Assembly (NCBI GenBank): GCA_946478305.1
Contig: CAMLBO010000016.1
Span: 1-57,140, forward strand
Origin: an uncultured Enterobacterales bacterium
GTDB lineage: Bacteria; Pseudomonadota; Gammaproteobacteria; Enterobacterales; Enterobacteriaceae
Reading direction: 5' to 3'
Length of the DNA stretch: 57,140 bases
The notes beneath the pieces are model-generated. The model was not told the DNA's origin. It saw only the letters and a program-made list of their open reading frames with translations, and did no database searches. Made by a program: the position numbers and the translations under genes. The stretch's first letter is position 1. Every line of letters begins with the position of its first letter. Positions 20,442-30,500 of the stretch are shown one piece after another.

Positions 20442-23048
20442 TTAATGACAAGGAGCGTCAATCTGACGGTAGCCTGTCGTGGCAGTATTGGTTGTCTGGC
20501 TGACGGCGTAGGTCAGCGTGCAGCTTTCCCCGGCCTTGTCGCCCCATTTGACCTGTAAAGATCCCTGATCGGCCTGGCCGCGCAGCAGGATCTGCCCGCC
20601 CTGTCCGACCATCGAGACCAGCGTGTTCTGCTTATCCAACACGTCAGCACCGAAAGGTACCGGCTTGCCGCTGCTAAGCAGACCGCGGACCAGTACCGGT
20701 TTACCCACCACGGTGTCAAACTTAAGGCGGGTAATGGAGCCATAACGTGGCACCGTATTGGCGGAGGAGCTTTGCAGCTCGACGTCGGACGAGGCGCCAT
20801 GCGGGTCAATCAATACGCTATTGTTCTGATACGGTGTCAACGAGGCGATCACCGAATTTCCCCACCACCCTACGGTACTGCCGGAGCCACCGATCACCTC
20901 GGCGCCATTGGCCCCTTTGGCTTCGATAATGGCCATGGTTTCCCCCTGTGATGAGGTCATGGCGACCCCACCAGCGTAGCCGATGACGGTGCCACGGGCT
21001 GAGAGTGAATATTGGTTGTAACCGCCACCACCAGACACCGAAGTGCCCACGTTGGAGAGCGCACCGTTATAGTTCAGGCTGCCACCGTACTGCTCACCCG
21101 AATCACCGTTGTTGACACTGTGGCTGGCAAAGCCGTTGTAGCTGACCTGATTGCGATCGCCCGCGCTGCCGCTCAGGTTGGTTTGTGCACTGTAACGGCC
21201 TGAATCCTGATAGTTCATGGTGTTAGTCAACGTCATTGAGTGACTGCGTCCCAGCGGAATACTGAACATCAGTGCCAACTGGTCGTCATACACACCGTCG
21301 GAGTAGGTCCGGCCGAGCGAGACGTTAATCGTCCCCCAGCTGAAGCCCGTGCCATATCCCGCCTGATAAGTGGTTGAACGACCGCTGTCCTCCCATGAGG
21401 TTTCCGTAATGCCGCTCAGATAGACGTTGCCCCAGTCACCGACCGGCTGGCTGATGTTCATCTGCAGACGTTCGCGCGGACGATAGAGGGTGTCGTGGAC
21501 GTTGCCCTTCAACTGCGCGACGTTTTGCAGCGTCAGATAATCGGAGTTGGAAAAACGGTACGCCGCCAACGCCAGATCGGTATTGGTGGTATCCAGGCGC
21601 TTGCTGTAGGTGACACGGTAACTTTGCCCGTTCATGGTGCTGTCGATACCCTGGACTTCAGCCGGCAGATTTTTCGCGTACGAGTTGGTGACATCAAACG
21701 CAAAGGCACCCATGGAGGTATTTAAAGCCAGCCCCGCCAGACCGGAGAGATAGTCATCGGACAGTATGCCGCCGGTGTATATAGTCACTTTATTGCTGAC
21801 GCCGCGGCGGTAGGTGCTCTGGATAAATTTAGGTTCGCTGTAACCTTCACCGTTGGAGTGCGACGTGGTGTCACGATAAGTCCCCGCCGTGGCGCTGAAG
21901 CGCGAAATGCCGGGACGTAATAGCTGATTTACCGAGGCATAAGGCACCACAAAGCTTTTGGTGCGGCCATCGGCTTCCGTAATAGTGACGTTGAGGTCAC
22001 CCGAATAGCCGGTATTGGAGAGATCATTAATGGCAAAAGGCCCGGGTGCCACGGTGGTTTCATACACTACTTGCTCGCCCTGGCGAACGGTAATTTTGGC
22101 GTTGGTTTCCGCGGTACCGCGAATTTCTGGAGCGAAGCCTTTTTCAGAGTCCGGCATCATACGTTCGTCGCTGCCTATCTGCACACCGGTAAAAGGAATG
22201 CTGTCAAACAGGTCGCCAGGGGTATAAAACTGCCCGACCGTCGCCATCGCTTCCAGACCCGCTACATCATGTTGCGCGTAGGTGCTGATACTGGTGTAGC
22301 TGTGACTGCTCTGGCTTTGATCATTGCCCTGGGTTTCAGAGGCATTGAACGAGCCGTTATGACGCAGGTTCCAGCCCAGCAGATTCAGCCCGGTATTCAG
22401 CCCGACATACAGGTTTTTATTGGTCGTTCCATCCGGGGACGTCGACTGATAGGCGTTGGCGTTATAGCTGACGAATCCGGCATTAATGCCGCTTTCCCAG
22501 TATTCTGGCGCAATATAGCCGCCTGAATGGGTGTTAATATAAATTTGCGGAATACTCAGGTGGGCGGAGAGCTCACTCTGGTCGATATTAACCTGAGCCC
22601 CCGGCAGCAACTGAACGATATCGACGCAGTCACCGGCCAGCGTGGCGGTAGTTTTACGGCTATCGCTTAATTTACTGAGGTTGAGCCCCCAGGCCGTGAC
22701 ATCTTTTCCCCGGAAGCAAATATTGGTGCTGCCTGCATTTTGCGTAACACGCACTTTGCTGCGCCCGATAAACTTGTCGTTAATCAGCACATCCAGTTGA
22801 TATTCACCGGGTTGCATGGCACCTTTCTTCTCAAAACGGCTAATATCAATGGATTTGTCCGTTCCTTTGAAAAAGCCATTATTGAAGGTCACATCCTGGG
22901 TGCCTGAGGTGTTATCCGCGGCATGAACCATTGGGGCTAGGGCGCAGCCCAAAACAGAGGCAAAGAAAACGCTTAAATAAAAATGAAGGTGTTTCTCGTT
23001 AAATAAAGCGTTATGTAATGCCGAGTGTTTAAATAATTTTTTATTCAC
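20442..23048 (-). CDS. Fimbrial outer-membrane usher (FimD/PapC family)
   Basis: The product is an 868-residue usher, a normal length. A long signal region ends near VHAADN. The N-terminal chaperone-binding domain (FNNGFFKG, DISRFEKKGAMQPGEYQLDV) is followed by the 24-strand pore. The plug domain lies near PDSEKGFAPEIRGTAETNAK and the two C-terminal Ig-like domains near GSITRLKFDTVVGKP and GQGGQILLRGQ. The C-terminal Cys pair (ESCTLTYAV, DAPCH) is intact. It forms the translocation and assembly platform in the outer membrane. It lies 110 bp after the first chaperone and just ahead of the second. No frameshift is seen. Confidence 0.95.
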   Translation of the reverse strand: MNKKLFKHSALHNALFNEKHLHFYLSVFFASVLGCALAPMVHAADNTSGTQDVTFNNGFFKGTDKSIDISRFEKKGAMQPGEYQLDVLINDKFIGRSKVRVTQNAGSTNICFRGKDVTAWGLNLSKLSDSRKTTATLAGDCVDIVQLLPGAQVNIDQSELSAHLSIPQIYINTHSGGYIAPEYWESGINAGFVSYNANAYQSTSPDGTTNKNLYVGLNTGLNLLGWNLRHNGSFNASETQGNDQSQSSHSYTSISTYAQHDVAGLEAMATVGQFYTPGDLFDSIPFTGVQIGSDERMMPDSEKGFAPEIRGTAETNAKITVRQGEQVVYETTVAPGPFAINDLSNTGYSGDLNVTITEADGRTKSFVVPYASVNQLLRPGISRFSATAGTYRDTTSHSNGEGYSEPKFIQSTYRRGVSNKVTIYTGGILSDDYLSGLAGLALNTSMGAFAFDVTNSYAKNLPAEVQGIDSTMNGQSYRVTYSKRLDTTNTDLALAAYRFSNSDYLTLQNVAQLKGNVHDTLYRPRERLQMNISQPVGDWGNVYLSGITETSWEDSGRSTTYQAGYGTGFSWGTINVSLGRTYSDGVYDDQLALMFSIPLGRSHSMTLTNTMNYQDSGRYSAQTNLSGSAGDRNQVSYNGFASHSVNNGDSGEQYGGSLNYNGALSNVGTSVSGGGGYNQYSLSARGTVIGYAGGVAMTSSQGETMAIIEAKGANGAEVIGGSGSTVGWWGNSVIASLTPYQNNSVLIDPHGASSDVELQSSSANTVPRYGSITRLKFDTVVGKPVLVRGLLSSGKPVPFGADVLDKQNTLVSMVGQGGQILLRGQADQGSLQVKWGDKAGESCTLTYAVSQTTNTATTGYRQIDAPCH

Positions 23049-23158
23049 AAGATTTTCCTGTCACCCTTATTTCTAAGTCCTCATCAGAGGCGCTCACGCC
23101 CACTGTTCCCTGGACTTAAAAATTTCATTTAAAAGCATTCAATACTGACGTACAGATA

Positions 23159-23914
23159 TCAGCGGATATCATTAACAGTTGAGGTTGACGTCGTTGAGCT
23201 GCCGTAATCATTGACCCACTCATAAGTCACTGCGGACTGGATAACTGGTGCGGCACTTAACCCTTTGAGAGGAAAATCTTTACTGCTTTTTGGAGGCACC
23301 ATACCCCCCACATCATCCACATAGGTTTTACCTGCTGCGTTCAATTTAACGTGGGTCATGGAGACGTTATAAGCCGCCGGGTTGGTCGCGCGCAGTGCGT
23401 AACCCTGTTCCGTTTTCACACCCTGCCAGGTCAATCCTGCCGCTGCGTCCGCGGGCGTACCTTTCAGGCCTTCGGGACGATAGAAAACTTTGATGCGGGT
23501 ACGTAATGCCACCTGAACGGTGTTCTTATCAGCCTTGTCTTTGGACTGTGCCGGGATATCCAGCATGTTGTACCAGTACACGGATTCGCGATCGGTTGGC
23601 ACTGCGCCTGAGTTGAGCAAAGTAAGACGTACCAGCTGCTTTTTGCCTGCTTCAACGCGGGTGATTGGCGGCGTAACAACGAACGGAGCCGTGCTCAGGC
23701 TTGGGTCCTGATGGATGTCGCCACTGTCAATCCATGATTGCACCAGTGCCGGTTTTGGATCGTTGTTGGTTAGCTGAATAGAGGCATCATGCTGATTAGC
23801 CGGGTAGATGAGTCGAGTGCCGGAAACCACAACGCTGGCCTGGGCAATATTCGCCGCACCAAACAGTGCGAGGGCTAAAACACCGAAAGTCAAAATACGG
23901 GAGGTCTTTTTCAT
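23159..23914 (-). CDS. First periplasmic fimbrial chaperone
   Basis: The product has about 251 residues. The start is ATG 23914 (MKKTSRILTFGVLAL), because the 40 residues upstream in frame run through the end of the pilin gene and lack family similarity. The signal peptide ends NIAQA-SVVV. The Ig-like domain 1 signature (APFVVTPPITRVEAGKKQLV), the YWYNMLDIP motif and domain 2 (KVFYRPEGLKG) are all present. It should fold and cap the major pilin encoded immediately upstream. The 65-bp gap to the pilin gene and 110-bp gap to the usher fit a single transcript with strong upstream translation. Confidence 0.92.
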   Translation of the reverse strand: MKKTSRILTFGVLALALFGAANIAQASVVVSGTRLIYPANQHDASIQLTNNDPKPALVQSWIDSGDIHQDPSLSTAPFVVTPPITRVEAGKKQLVRLTLLNSGAVPTDRESVYWYNMLDIPAQSKDKADKNTVQVALRTRIKVFYRPEGLKGTPADAAAGLTWQGVKTEQGYALRATNPAAYNVSMTHVKLNAAGKTYVDDVGGMVPPKSSKDFPLKGLSAAPVIQSAVTYEWVNDYGSSTTSTSTVNDIR

Positions 23915-23978
23915 AGTGAAAGCTCTTGATGAACGGAAGGGAAACCCTTCCGTTGTAGATTTTCTGAAAACCGGAGTA

Positions 23979-24536
23979 TTACTGGTAATCGAGAGAGTAA
24001 ACCGCTGAGGTGGTGACTTTGCCGGAGATGGCATCAGCAGAAGGAGCGATGTACTGCACGTAGTAATTCATGGTAGAAGCACCATTTGCATCAATAGGCG
24101 TCATGACGTTATTAACGTTGGTAATCAGGTTAATAGGCATCTTCTGACTATTGGTCAGCTGAATTTCAACGTTAGTCGCGCCCAATGTTGCACCGCCAGC
24201 TGGGGTGGTATTGAGCAGGTTACCGGTGTTAGGGTTCACGTTGGTGTTTTCAAATGCCGCGCGCACACCGGCTGGCAGAGAACCACCAGCAGAAGTACAG
24301 CCCGTCACCTGAATAGCCAGCAGTTTGGCACCTGCGGTGCTGCCGCTTTTCAATGAAGACTGAGCCACCGTTGGCAGTGTCATTTCATAGTCGCCGCCGC
24401 TCTGGCCATTCACATTAATAGAGCAGGAAACGTTGTTAACCTGACCATTAATTGTGATCGTGCCGTCAGAAGCAAAAGCGCCAGCAGATAACAAACCACC
24501 GCCGATAACGACTAAAGAAAGTAATGTCTTTTTCAT
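23979..24536 (-). CDS. Major fimbrial subunit, FimA-like pilin
   Basis: The product has 185 residues with a cleavable signal peptide (AGAFA-SDG). The mature pilin domain has the conserved Cys pair (NNVSCSIN and VTGCTSAG) and ends with the beta-zipper tail SAVYSLDYQ. Pilins polymerise by donor-strand exchange after export, forming the fimbrial shaft. It is the first gene of the operon, preceded by AGGA and an AT-rich leader. The order pilin, chaperone, usher, chaperone, adhesin with no minor tip subunits is compact. I looked for inverted repeats flanking the promoter, as in the fimS switch, and found none. Confidence 0.92.
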   Translation of the reverse strand: MKKTLLSLVVIGGGLLSAGAFASDGTITINGQVNNVSCSINVNGQSGGDYEMTLPTVAQSSLKSGSTAGAKLLAIQVTGCTSAGGSLPAGVRAAFENTNVNPNTGNLLNTTPAGGATLGATNVEIQLTNSQKMPINLITNVNNVMTPIDANGASTMNYYVQYIAPSADAISGKVTTSAVYSLDYQ

Positions 24537-24861
24537 TTAAAAAATTCCTGTTTGAGATTGTGAAGTTTATTCCATAAAACAACTTGCCTGACCCGAAGGG
24601 CGCGGCGCCTTTACACTAAGCGTGTTTATTTCACAATGGGCATTATCCATAAACCGGATAACTATCCATTATTGGAACTGATGGCATTGGAGAATATTCC
24701 TCATGCCGGGATTTATTATTAAACCCTGGTGTGGGCAATTTTTACTGAGCCTGTAAAACAAGCCCCATTAATATGTCGGACCAGACATTCAGTGTTGCTT
24801 TCAAACCCCGCTGCTGTATTGCGCTGAGACTCACATTAGGGGGCGCGGCTTTAAACCGGTA
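24537..24861. other. Fimbrial operon promoter region
   Basis: This is an AT-rich leader of the pilin gene holding the RcsAB-like box at 24689. No clear consensus promoter could be fixed. I see no gene and no invertible-element repeats. Confidence 0.5.
24689..24702. promoter_or_regulatory. RcsAB-like box upstream of the fimbrial operon
   Basis: GGAGAATATTCCTC contains the central AGAATATTCCT and matches TAAGAATATTCCTA at 11 of 14 positions. It lies about 150-165 bp upstream of the pilin start codon, a plausible operator distance. Confidence 0.5.
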
Positions 24862-24983
24862 GTGAAGTCTTTTGAATTATGCTTAATAAGAAATCGGCCT
24901 GAGGGCTTTACAGGCCTGTTTATGGGGAGGGGATCATTCACAATCCTTTGTTTTAAATGAATAAAAATCTTAATCAGATTTTT
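24862..24983 (+). repeat. Dispersed two-box element, copy B
   Basis: Box 1 is at 24862-24891 and identical to copy A over 30 bases. Box 2 (about 24945-24983) contains CTTTGTTTTAAA and a symmetrical AAAAATCT-TAATC-AGATTTTT hairpin. It lies upstream of the fimbrial operon, so copies A and B bracket that operon as direct repeats. Confidence 0.85.
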
Positions 24984-25141
24984 CGCCTTGATGCTACTCC
25001 AGGTTACGTATCCGCTGATACTCCTGCTACGGGTGACGCCTAAGTTTTTGGAATTCATGCTCAACGGCGCAATCATGAGCCGGATCATGCCCGTTCCTGG
25101 AGGGGCGACAGGGTAATATTTCTGCACTCGGCAGATATTTA

Positions 25142-25354
25142 TCAGGATTTTAACTCAGATTTTCGAATGGCCGCTTTTACAATGCGCATAAGTCCTTTTA
25201 ATCCGTTAGAACAGCTTTCTTCCGTAAAAATATTCAACGCACTGGTGCCTCTTGACTCTTTATGGCGAGGTATAAACGCTTCTATTTACTTAATACCGTC
25301 AGCCCACTCACTTAAGCCCACACAAATATTTTTAATATCATAATATTCCCACAC
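25142..25354 (-). pseudogene. Possible decayed regulator N-terminus (LuxR-like)
   Basis: A leftward frame of about 71 codons is interrupted by one in-frame TAA at 25286-25288. It ends with NIFTEESCSNGLKGLMRIVK and a stop at 25142-25144. The stretch resembles the N-terminus of the LuxR-type protein at 17985 (YIISDDGYLFSGLKGMLRQR). It lies directly under conserved promoter B, where the other two promoter copies each drive a regulator gene. No helix-turn-helix half remains. The match is short, so this is suggestive only. Confidence 0.35.
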
Positions 25355-25369
25355 TTTTTTTCAAGGGAA

Positions 25370-25425
25370 GATTATAGGTTGCTATTAAGATCTTACAATA
25401 CATATGACATCATCTATCACGACCC
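25370..25425 (-). promoter_or_regulatory. Conserved promoter B
   Basis: Leftward -35 TTGTAA (25398-25393), a 16-bp spacer and -10 TATAAT (25376-25371) have the same spacing as promoters A and C. The core GATCTTACAATACAT (25389-25403) is identical, followed by CATCATCTAT. It reads towards the possible regulator remnant and, about 830 bp further, the fimbrial operon. Confidence 0.7.
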
Positions 25426-25671
25426 GTCTCGGCGGGTAATTGCATTCAAAAATTCCGATAAAAATCATACGGGCAGTTTTTTATGCTAGACAAATGCCAC
25501 GCAAATGGTTTTAAATATCGAAAATGGACATTTATAAAATACTCAATTTAAAAAATCATAATAATGCGCTTTTGCAGCATTATTCTCTAATAAAATACCT
25601 AATTTTTGTTTCGTGCTTAATGATTATAAGCGAATTATGCTGCTTATCAGACTCAACGTTTATAAAGGTAA
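25426..25671. other. AT-rich gap upstream of promoter B
   Basis: This stretch lies between promoter B and the terminator of the trimeric autotransporter operon. A short rightward open frame (25524-25721) runs into the terminator hairpin, lacks a ribosome site and shows no recognisable motif, so I do not call a gene. Confidence 0.5.
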
Positions 25672-25719
25672 AAGGCCTTTTCCCCGTCACTCATAACGAT
25701 GTAACGGGGAAAAGGCCTT
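25672..25719. terminator. Terminator of the trimeric autotransporter operon
   Basis: A perfect 16-bp inverted repeat (AAGGCCTTTTCCCCGT at 25672-25687 with its complement at 25704-25719) encloses a 16-base loop. It lies about 60 bases past the last stop codon of the leftward operon. Confidence 0.75.
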
Positions 25720-25779
25720 GATTTGATGCATTGTTTTAATTCAAAAAACAATCAGAACCTACTGTCTGACTTTGAGAAC

Positions 25780-26673
25780 TCAACGTTTCTTTTTGGTTTT
25801 GGTTACGGCCGGGGAACCTGAATCGATTACCCGCACATCAACGAAGTACTCTTTACCTAAGATCTTGCCATTACCCAACCATTCAACGCCGCGGTAGAGC
25901 AATACCGGGCCCTGCGCGTTTTGCATCAGCTGGTGGCCGTTACTGTCGATTACATCATAGCTGTTGCCGGTAATGCTGACCGGCGTATAGGTTGCCTGGT
26001 CAGCCAGGTAGATATTCTTCACCGACTGCAAATATTGCGGCGCATAGCGGGCAACAATACGTACTACGTCGTTTTGTTGGTCGGCCCAGCTCAGATTACC
26101 GTCTTTACTGAGATTGCTGGCGATCACCGCATACATTTGGGCAGTCGCTTGAGAAATGGCCAACCGCAGACGCATCTCCTGCGCAAATTTCTCCGGATTC
26201 AGTGTCACCTTCACCTGATCTTTCGCTTTGCTCTTATCATGATCCTGGTCCTTCCCCTCTTTTACCGTATCGAATAACGCGCTGTTATTGACCGGCGTAA
26301 AGAGAGACGTCGCAATAAATGCCGTACAGGCGGTGCTCTGCATGGCGGCATTTTTATTGACTAACAATGAAAGCGCATTGCCTGTTGCGGGTATATTTTC
26401 CACGTCAACGTTGTTCTGTTTCAGCACATCGTTCACTTGCTGCTGGCTTTTGGTACCGCGCGCCAAATCACACACCAGCTGCATCACTGCGTCGTTACGC
26501 TGTCCTTTCACCGTCGGCGTGGCTGCGATTAAGGCATCCGTGATCAGGCTATACGCCGGGACGCTGATGGATTTAACATTCAGATCGGCCGGTGCTGAAA
26601 TAGCCTGACAACTCATCAGACCGATAAGACCGCCGAGAACGGCGGTCCTGATTAACGTGGAATTTATACGCAT
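25780..26673 (-). CDS. Unknown periplasmic protein, last gene of the trimeric autotransporter operon
   Basis: The product has 297 residues with a Sec-type signal peptide ending CQAISA-PAD. The mature part has a mainly helical first half (AVMQLVCDLARGTKSQQQVN), a charged KEGKDQDHDKSKAKDQ linker, and a second half with YAPQYLQSVKNIY and a beta-rich end. It finishes with a basic KTKKKR tail. I do not recognise a family. It starts 12 bp after the OmpA-like lipoprotein gene, so the two are probably co-translated. Its position and export signal suggest a role in assembling or anchoring the large adhesin encoded two genes upstream; that is inference. Two to three Cys residues could form disulfides in the periplasm. 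Confidence 0.75.
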   Translation of the reverse strand: MRINSTLIRTAVLGGLIGLMSCQAISAPADLNVKSISVPAYSLITDALIAATPTVKGQRNDAVMQLVCDLARGTKSQQQVNDVLKQNNVDVENIPATGNALSLLVNKNAAMQSTACTAFIATSLFTPVNNSALFDTVKEGKDQDHDKSKAKDQVKVTLNPEKFAQEMRLRLAISQATAQMYAVIASNLSKDGNLSWADQQNDVVRIVARYAPQYLQSVKNIYLADQATYTPVSITGNSYDVIDSNGHQLMQNAQGPVLLYRGVEWLGNGKILGKEYFVDVRVIDSGSPAVTKTKKKR

Positions 26674-26685
26674 GAGAATGGGCTC

Positions 26686-27489
26686 TTAGTGGGCGTTAAC
26701 GACGTCGACCGTCATCCGGCGGTTTGGCGCCAGGCAACGGATCACCGCGGGAGATTTACTGCCTGCGCACTGAACGCGCGGTTCACTGTCACCTAAACCT
26801 CGGGTGACGATGCTGGATGCAGGAATACCCCCGGCCACCAGCAGCTGTTTTACCGATTCAGCGCGGGCCTGAGATAAGCGCAGGTTGTCGGCAGGTTTGC
26901 CGATGCGGTCGGTATAAGCGGAAACGACGACTTTACGGTCGGCCAGATCGGCGGCTTTCAGCCCTTTCGCCATATGTTGTACCTGCATGACCCCTTCCTG
27001 GCTCAGCGAAGCGCTGCCGAAGGCAAACAGGCTTTCCGCCGTGAATTCCTGATGAGCAATCGCTGCCGGCACCTGAGGCGCTGCTTTTTTTGCATCCAGC
27101 AGAGAGAGGCAGTTTTCCGGCAGGAAGTAGAAGCTCTGCGCCTGCATGTGGCTGTCGAACAGTACTTTGTACTGACAGGTCAGCACGCTGTTGTCGGCTT
27201 TGGTGAAGTGGAATATGTAGTTCCACTCTTTCACCCGGAATACGCCTTCGTCAAAGTGCGGCGTACCAATCAGCTCATACAACTGCGCTTTGGTGTCGCC
27301 TTTGCGGACTTGCTTCAGGTTATCGAGGTTGACGAAGCTGCCTTCGGTTCTTACGGCTGAAGACATTTCTGGGAAGACCGGTTTGTCCGTCATGCCCTGA
27401 GCGTCCACGTTACTGGTGGAGTGAGTGCAGCCGGAAAGTAACAACAGACCGCCGACGAGTGCTGCCAGACCTGCTTGTTTCGTGTTCAT
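26686..27489 (-). CDS. Lipoprotein with BamE/SmpA-like and OmpA-like domains
   Basis: The product has about 267 residues. The lipobox LLSGC, near residue 20, marks it as a lipoprotein. The N-terminal half has the BamE/OmlA pattern (VRKGDTKAQLYELIGTPHFD, then WNYIFHF). The C-terminal half is an OmpA-like peptidoglycan-binding domain (LFAFGSASLS, VVSAYTDRIG, NLRLSQARAESVKQLL, APNRRMTVDV). I start at ATG 27489, which has AGGA at 8 bases; two upstream ATGs are poorly placed. It would tether the outer membrane to the cell wall and may help insert or stabilise the trimeric adhesin encoded 90 bp upstream. Fusion of the two domains in one lipoprotein next to an adhesin is noteworthy. Confidence 0.85.
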   Translation of the reverse strand: MNTKQAGLAALVGGLLLLSGCTHSTSNVDAQGMTDKPVFPEMSSAVRTEGSFVNLDNLKQVRKGDTKAQLYELIGTPHFDEGVFRVKEWNYIFHFTKADNSVLTCQYKVLFDSHMQAQSFYFLPENCLSLLDAKKAAPQVPAAIAHQEFTAESLFAFGSASLSQEGVMQVQHMAKGLKAADLADRKVVVSAYTDRIGKPADNLRLSQARAESVKQLLVAGGIPASSIVTRGLGDSEPRVQCAGSKSPAVIRCLAPNRRMTVDVVNAH

Positions 27490-27578
27490 TAACATCATCC
27501 TATTACTGCTAAATTTGTGTATATACCCCCGGCGTCATGCCGGGGGTCATCTTTCTGTACATCAATAATGAGCGAGTA

Positions 27579-30500
27579 TTACCACTGGTAGCCCACGCCG
27601 ACGGCAGCACCCAGATCACCCTGGCTGTTGGTAGTACCTGAAAGTTTCGTGACCCATTTACCGTTATCGGAAATGGTGGAAACACCCAGTGCTACGGCAG
27701 ACTGGCTCTGGAAGGTACCGCCACCCATGCTCACCATGCTTGCGCCAGCTGAGTAAGGTTGTGGCAGACTGGCCATGGCCATCGCGCCCGCAATACCCGC
27801 ACTCATCTTGTCTTTGTTGCCATCGATCATGCTTTTCAGGTCACCGAATTTGTTGTCGGTGTACTGATTTGCATCGGCAATGCCGGACTTGAGCTGGTTG
27901 ACGTTGACGGCATCGGTACCGCTGGTGCCCGGTGCCACGTTAGTGATCTGACGTTCGTTACCCGCAGAACCCACCGACACGCTGTTCTCACGGTCTGCAA
28001 CAGAGTTCGCACCCAGCGCTACAGAATTAGAGGCCGTCGCACTTGAGTTTGAACCCAACGCCACGCTGTTATCACCTGAAGCCACGGCACCCGCGCCACC
28101 TGCAGTAGAATCTTTACCGGTTGGTTTTGGTTTCGGCAGATTGCTGGTGTTATTCACCTGGAACATGCCGTCAGTACCGTTGGAGATATTGGTCACCTGA
28201 TTAGCCACCACTTCCAGCTGCGCGTAGTTCACTGCGTCGCTGTCCTGGGTACCCGCCGCAACGTTAGTGATCGTGGTTGGCCCACCGGCCAGCGTGATCT
28301 TGTTGTAGTTGGTGGTACCGTCGTTGTTGACGTCATATTTGACCGAACGGTTATCCAGGTTAGTGATATCACCGCTGATGTTGTTCACCGCATCCGCCAC
28401 TGCGTACAGTTGGGAACCGTTCACCGCATCGGTGCTGGTCGCAGTGACCTGGCCCGCTGCTACGTTGGTGATAGTGCGTTCTGCACCGGCATCGCCGACG
28501 CTGACCGTACCCACCGGAGCCGTACCCGCAAAGGCGTAGTTCTGGCCCTGAATGGTGATCCCGCTGGTGCCGACGGCTGCTTGCGTTTTCGAACCGTTAC
28601 CCAGTGCAACGCTGTTATCCGTACTGGCTTCTGCGCCGTTACCGATCGCAATAGAGTTCATCGCGCTCGCGGTTGCACTCTGACCAATCGCCACGGCATC
28701 CGCACCCGTTGCCGATGAATCAGCGCCGGTTGAGTTGGCATGGAAGTACTTGGTGCCGTTGGTGTACACGTTATTGATGTTGTTATTAGTTTCAGTCAGT
28801 TGAGAGAAGTTGACCGCATCACTTGGTGCAGTACCGTCCGCCACGTTGGTAATTTTGGTACCGCCGGTGTGGGTAGTACTGTTATAGGTGTCGCCACCCA
28901 TCGTCACGCTGTTGTAGTTCACCGTGCCATCAATGTTGGTGTCATATTTCACCGCATGGTTGTCCAGATCGGTGAAACTGATATCCAGACTGTCGATAGC
29001 CTGATTGGTGGCATACAGCTGCGAACCATTCACACCATCGGTGCTGTCTGCACTCAGACGGCCCGCCGCCATGTTGGTCAGCGTACGTTCATCGCCAACG
29101 GCGCCAATACTGACGGTGCCCACAGGCGCAGCGCCCGCGAATGCATAGTCGGTACCGCGGATCGTGGTGCCCGTGGTGGCTACAGCCAGCTCAGTTTTCG
29201 CGCCGTCACCCAGTGCAACACTGCGTGCAACGTCTGCCACTGCACCCATACCAATCGCGACCGCATCAATGCCTGTTGCAGACGAGTCTGTACCGGTTGA
29301 ATTGGCGTGGAAGTACTTGGTACCTGTGTTGTAGATGTTGTCGATGTTGTTATTGGTGGTGGTCAACTGAGAGAAGTTAACCGCATCGCTTGGGTCAGAG
29401 CCGTCTGCAATGTTGGTGATCTTCGTGCCGCCGGTGTGCGTAGTATTGTTGTAGGTGTCGCCACCCATCGTGACGCTGTTGTAGTTCACCGTGCCGTCGA
29501 CGTATTTGTCGTAATGCACAGTGCCTGCATCCAGGTTGGTCACGCTGCTGGTCACAGAGTTAAGCGCCGTGTTGGTCGCAAACAGCTGTGAACCGTTCAC
29601 GCCGTCAGTACTGGTGGCGCTCAGGCTGCCCGCTGCCAGGTTGGTCAGCGTGCGTTCTGAACCTGCATCACCGATACTCACGGTACCCACCGGTGCTGTA
29701 CCTGCGAAGGTGTAATCAACACCCAGCAGCGTAGTACCTGAGGTGCCTACGGCTTCCTGCGTTTTAGAACCATCGCCCAGCGCAACGCTGCGTGCCACAT
29801 CCGCTACCGCACCCATACCAATCGCCACCGCATCCGTACCGGTTGCAGCTGAGTCTGTGCCCGTTGAATTGGCGTGGAAGTACTTGGTGCCGGTGGCATA
29901 GATGTTGTTAACCTGGTCACCCAGATTGGTCACGTTGTTGTTGGTTTCGGTCAGCTGCGAGAAGTTCACCGCATCGCTTGGGTCAGAGCCGTCTGCAATG
30001 TTGGTGATTTTCGTGCCGCCGGTGTGCGTGGTGCTGTTGTAGGTATCGCCGCCCATGATGACGTTGTTGTAGTTCACAGAACCATCAACGTTAGTCTCAT
30101 ACTTCACCGCGTGGCCATCAAGGTTGTTGATGGCGCTGTTGGTGGCGAACAGTTGTGAACCGTTGATGCCGTCGGTGCTGGTGGCGCTCAGGCTGCCTGC
30201 TGCCAGGTTGGTCAGCGTACGTTCTGAACCTGCATCACCGATGCTCACCGTACCCACGGGTGCAGTACCCGCAAAGGCGTAGTCAGTCCCGGCAATGTTG
30301 GCACCGGTGGTGGCCACTGCCGCTGCAGTTTTCGCACCGTCACCCAGTGCAACACTGCGTGCCACATCCGCTACCGCGCCCATACCAATCGCCACGGCAT
30401 CCGTACCGGTAGCAGAAGAATCTGTCCCCGTGGAATTAGCGTGGAAGTACTTGGTGCCGGTGGCATAGATGTTGTTAAACTGGTCACCCAGATTGGTCAC

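Noticed and set aside
24537-24861. Invertible promoter switch (fimS-like) upstream of the pilin gene
   Set aside because: No inverted repeats flank the promoter and no FimB/FimE-type recombinase gene is nearby; the flanking two-box elements are direct repeats.
24831-25127. Leftward 98-residue frame upstream of the fimbrial operon
   Set aside because: It runs through the repeated two-box element, has no ribosome site and shows no recognisable domain.
25524-25721. Rightward 65-residue frame
   Set aside because: It ends inside a terminator hairpin, is AT-rich and lacks a ribosome site.
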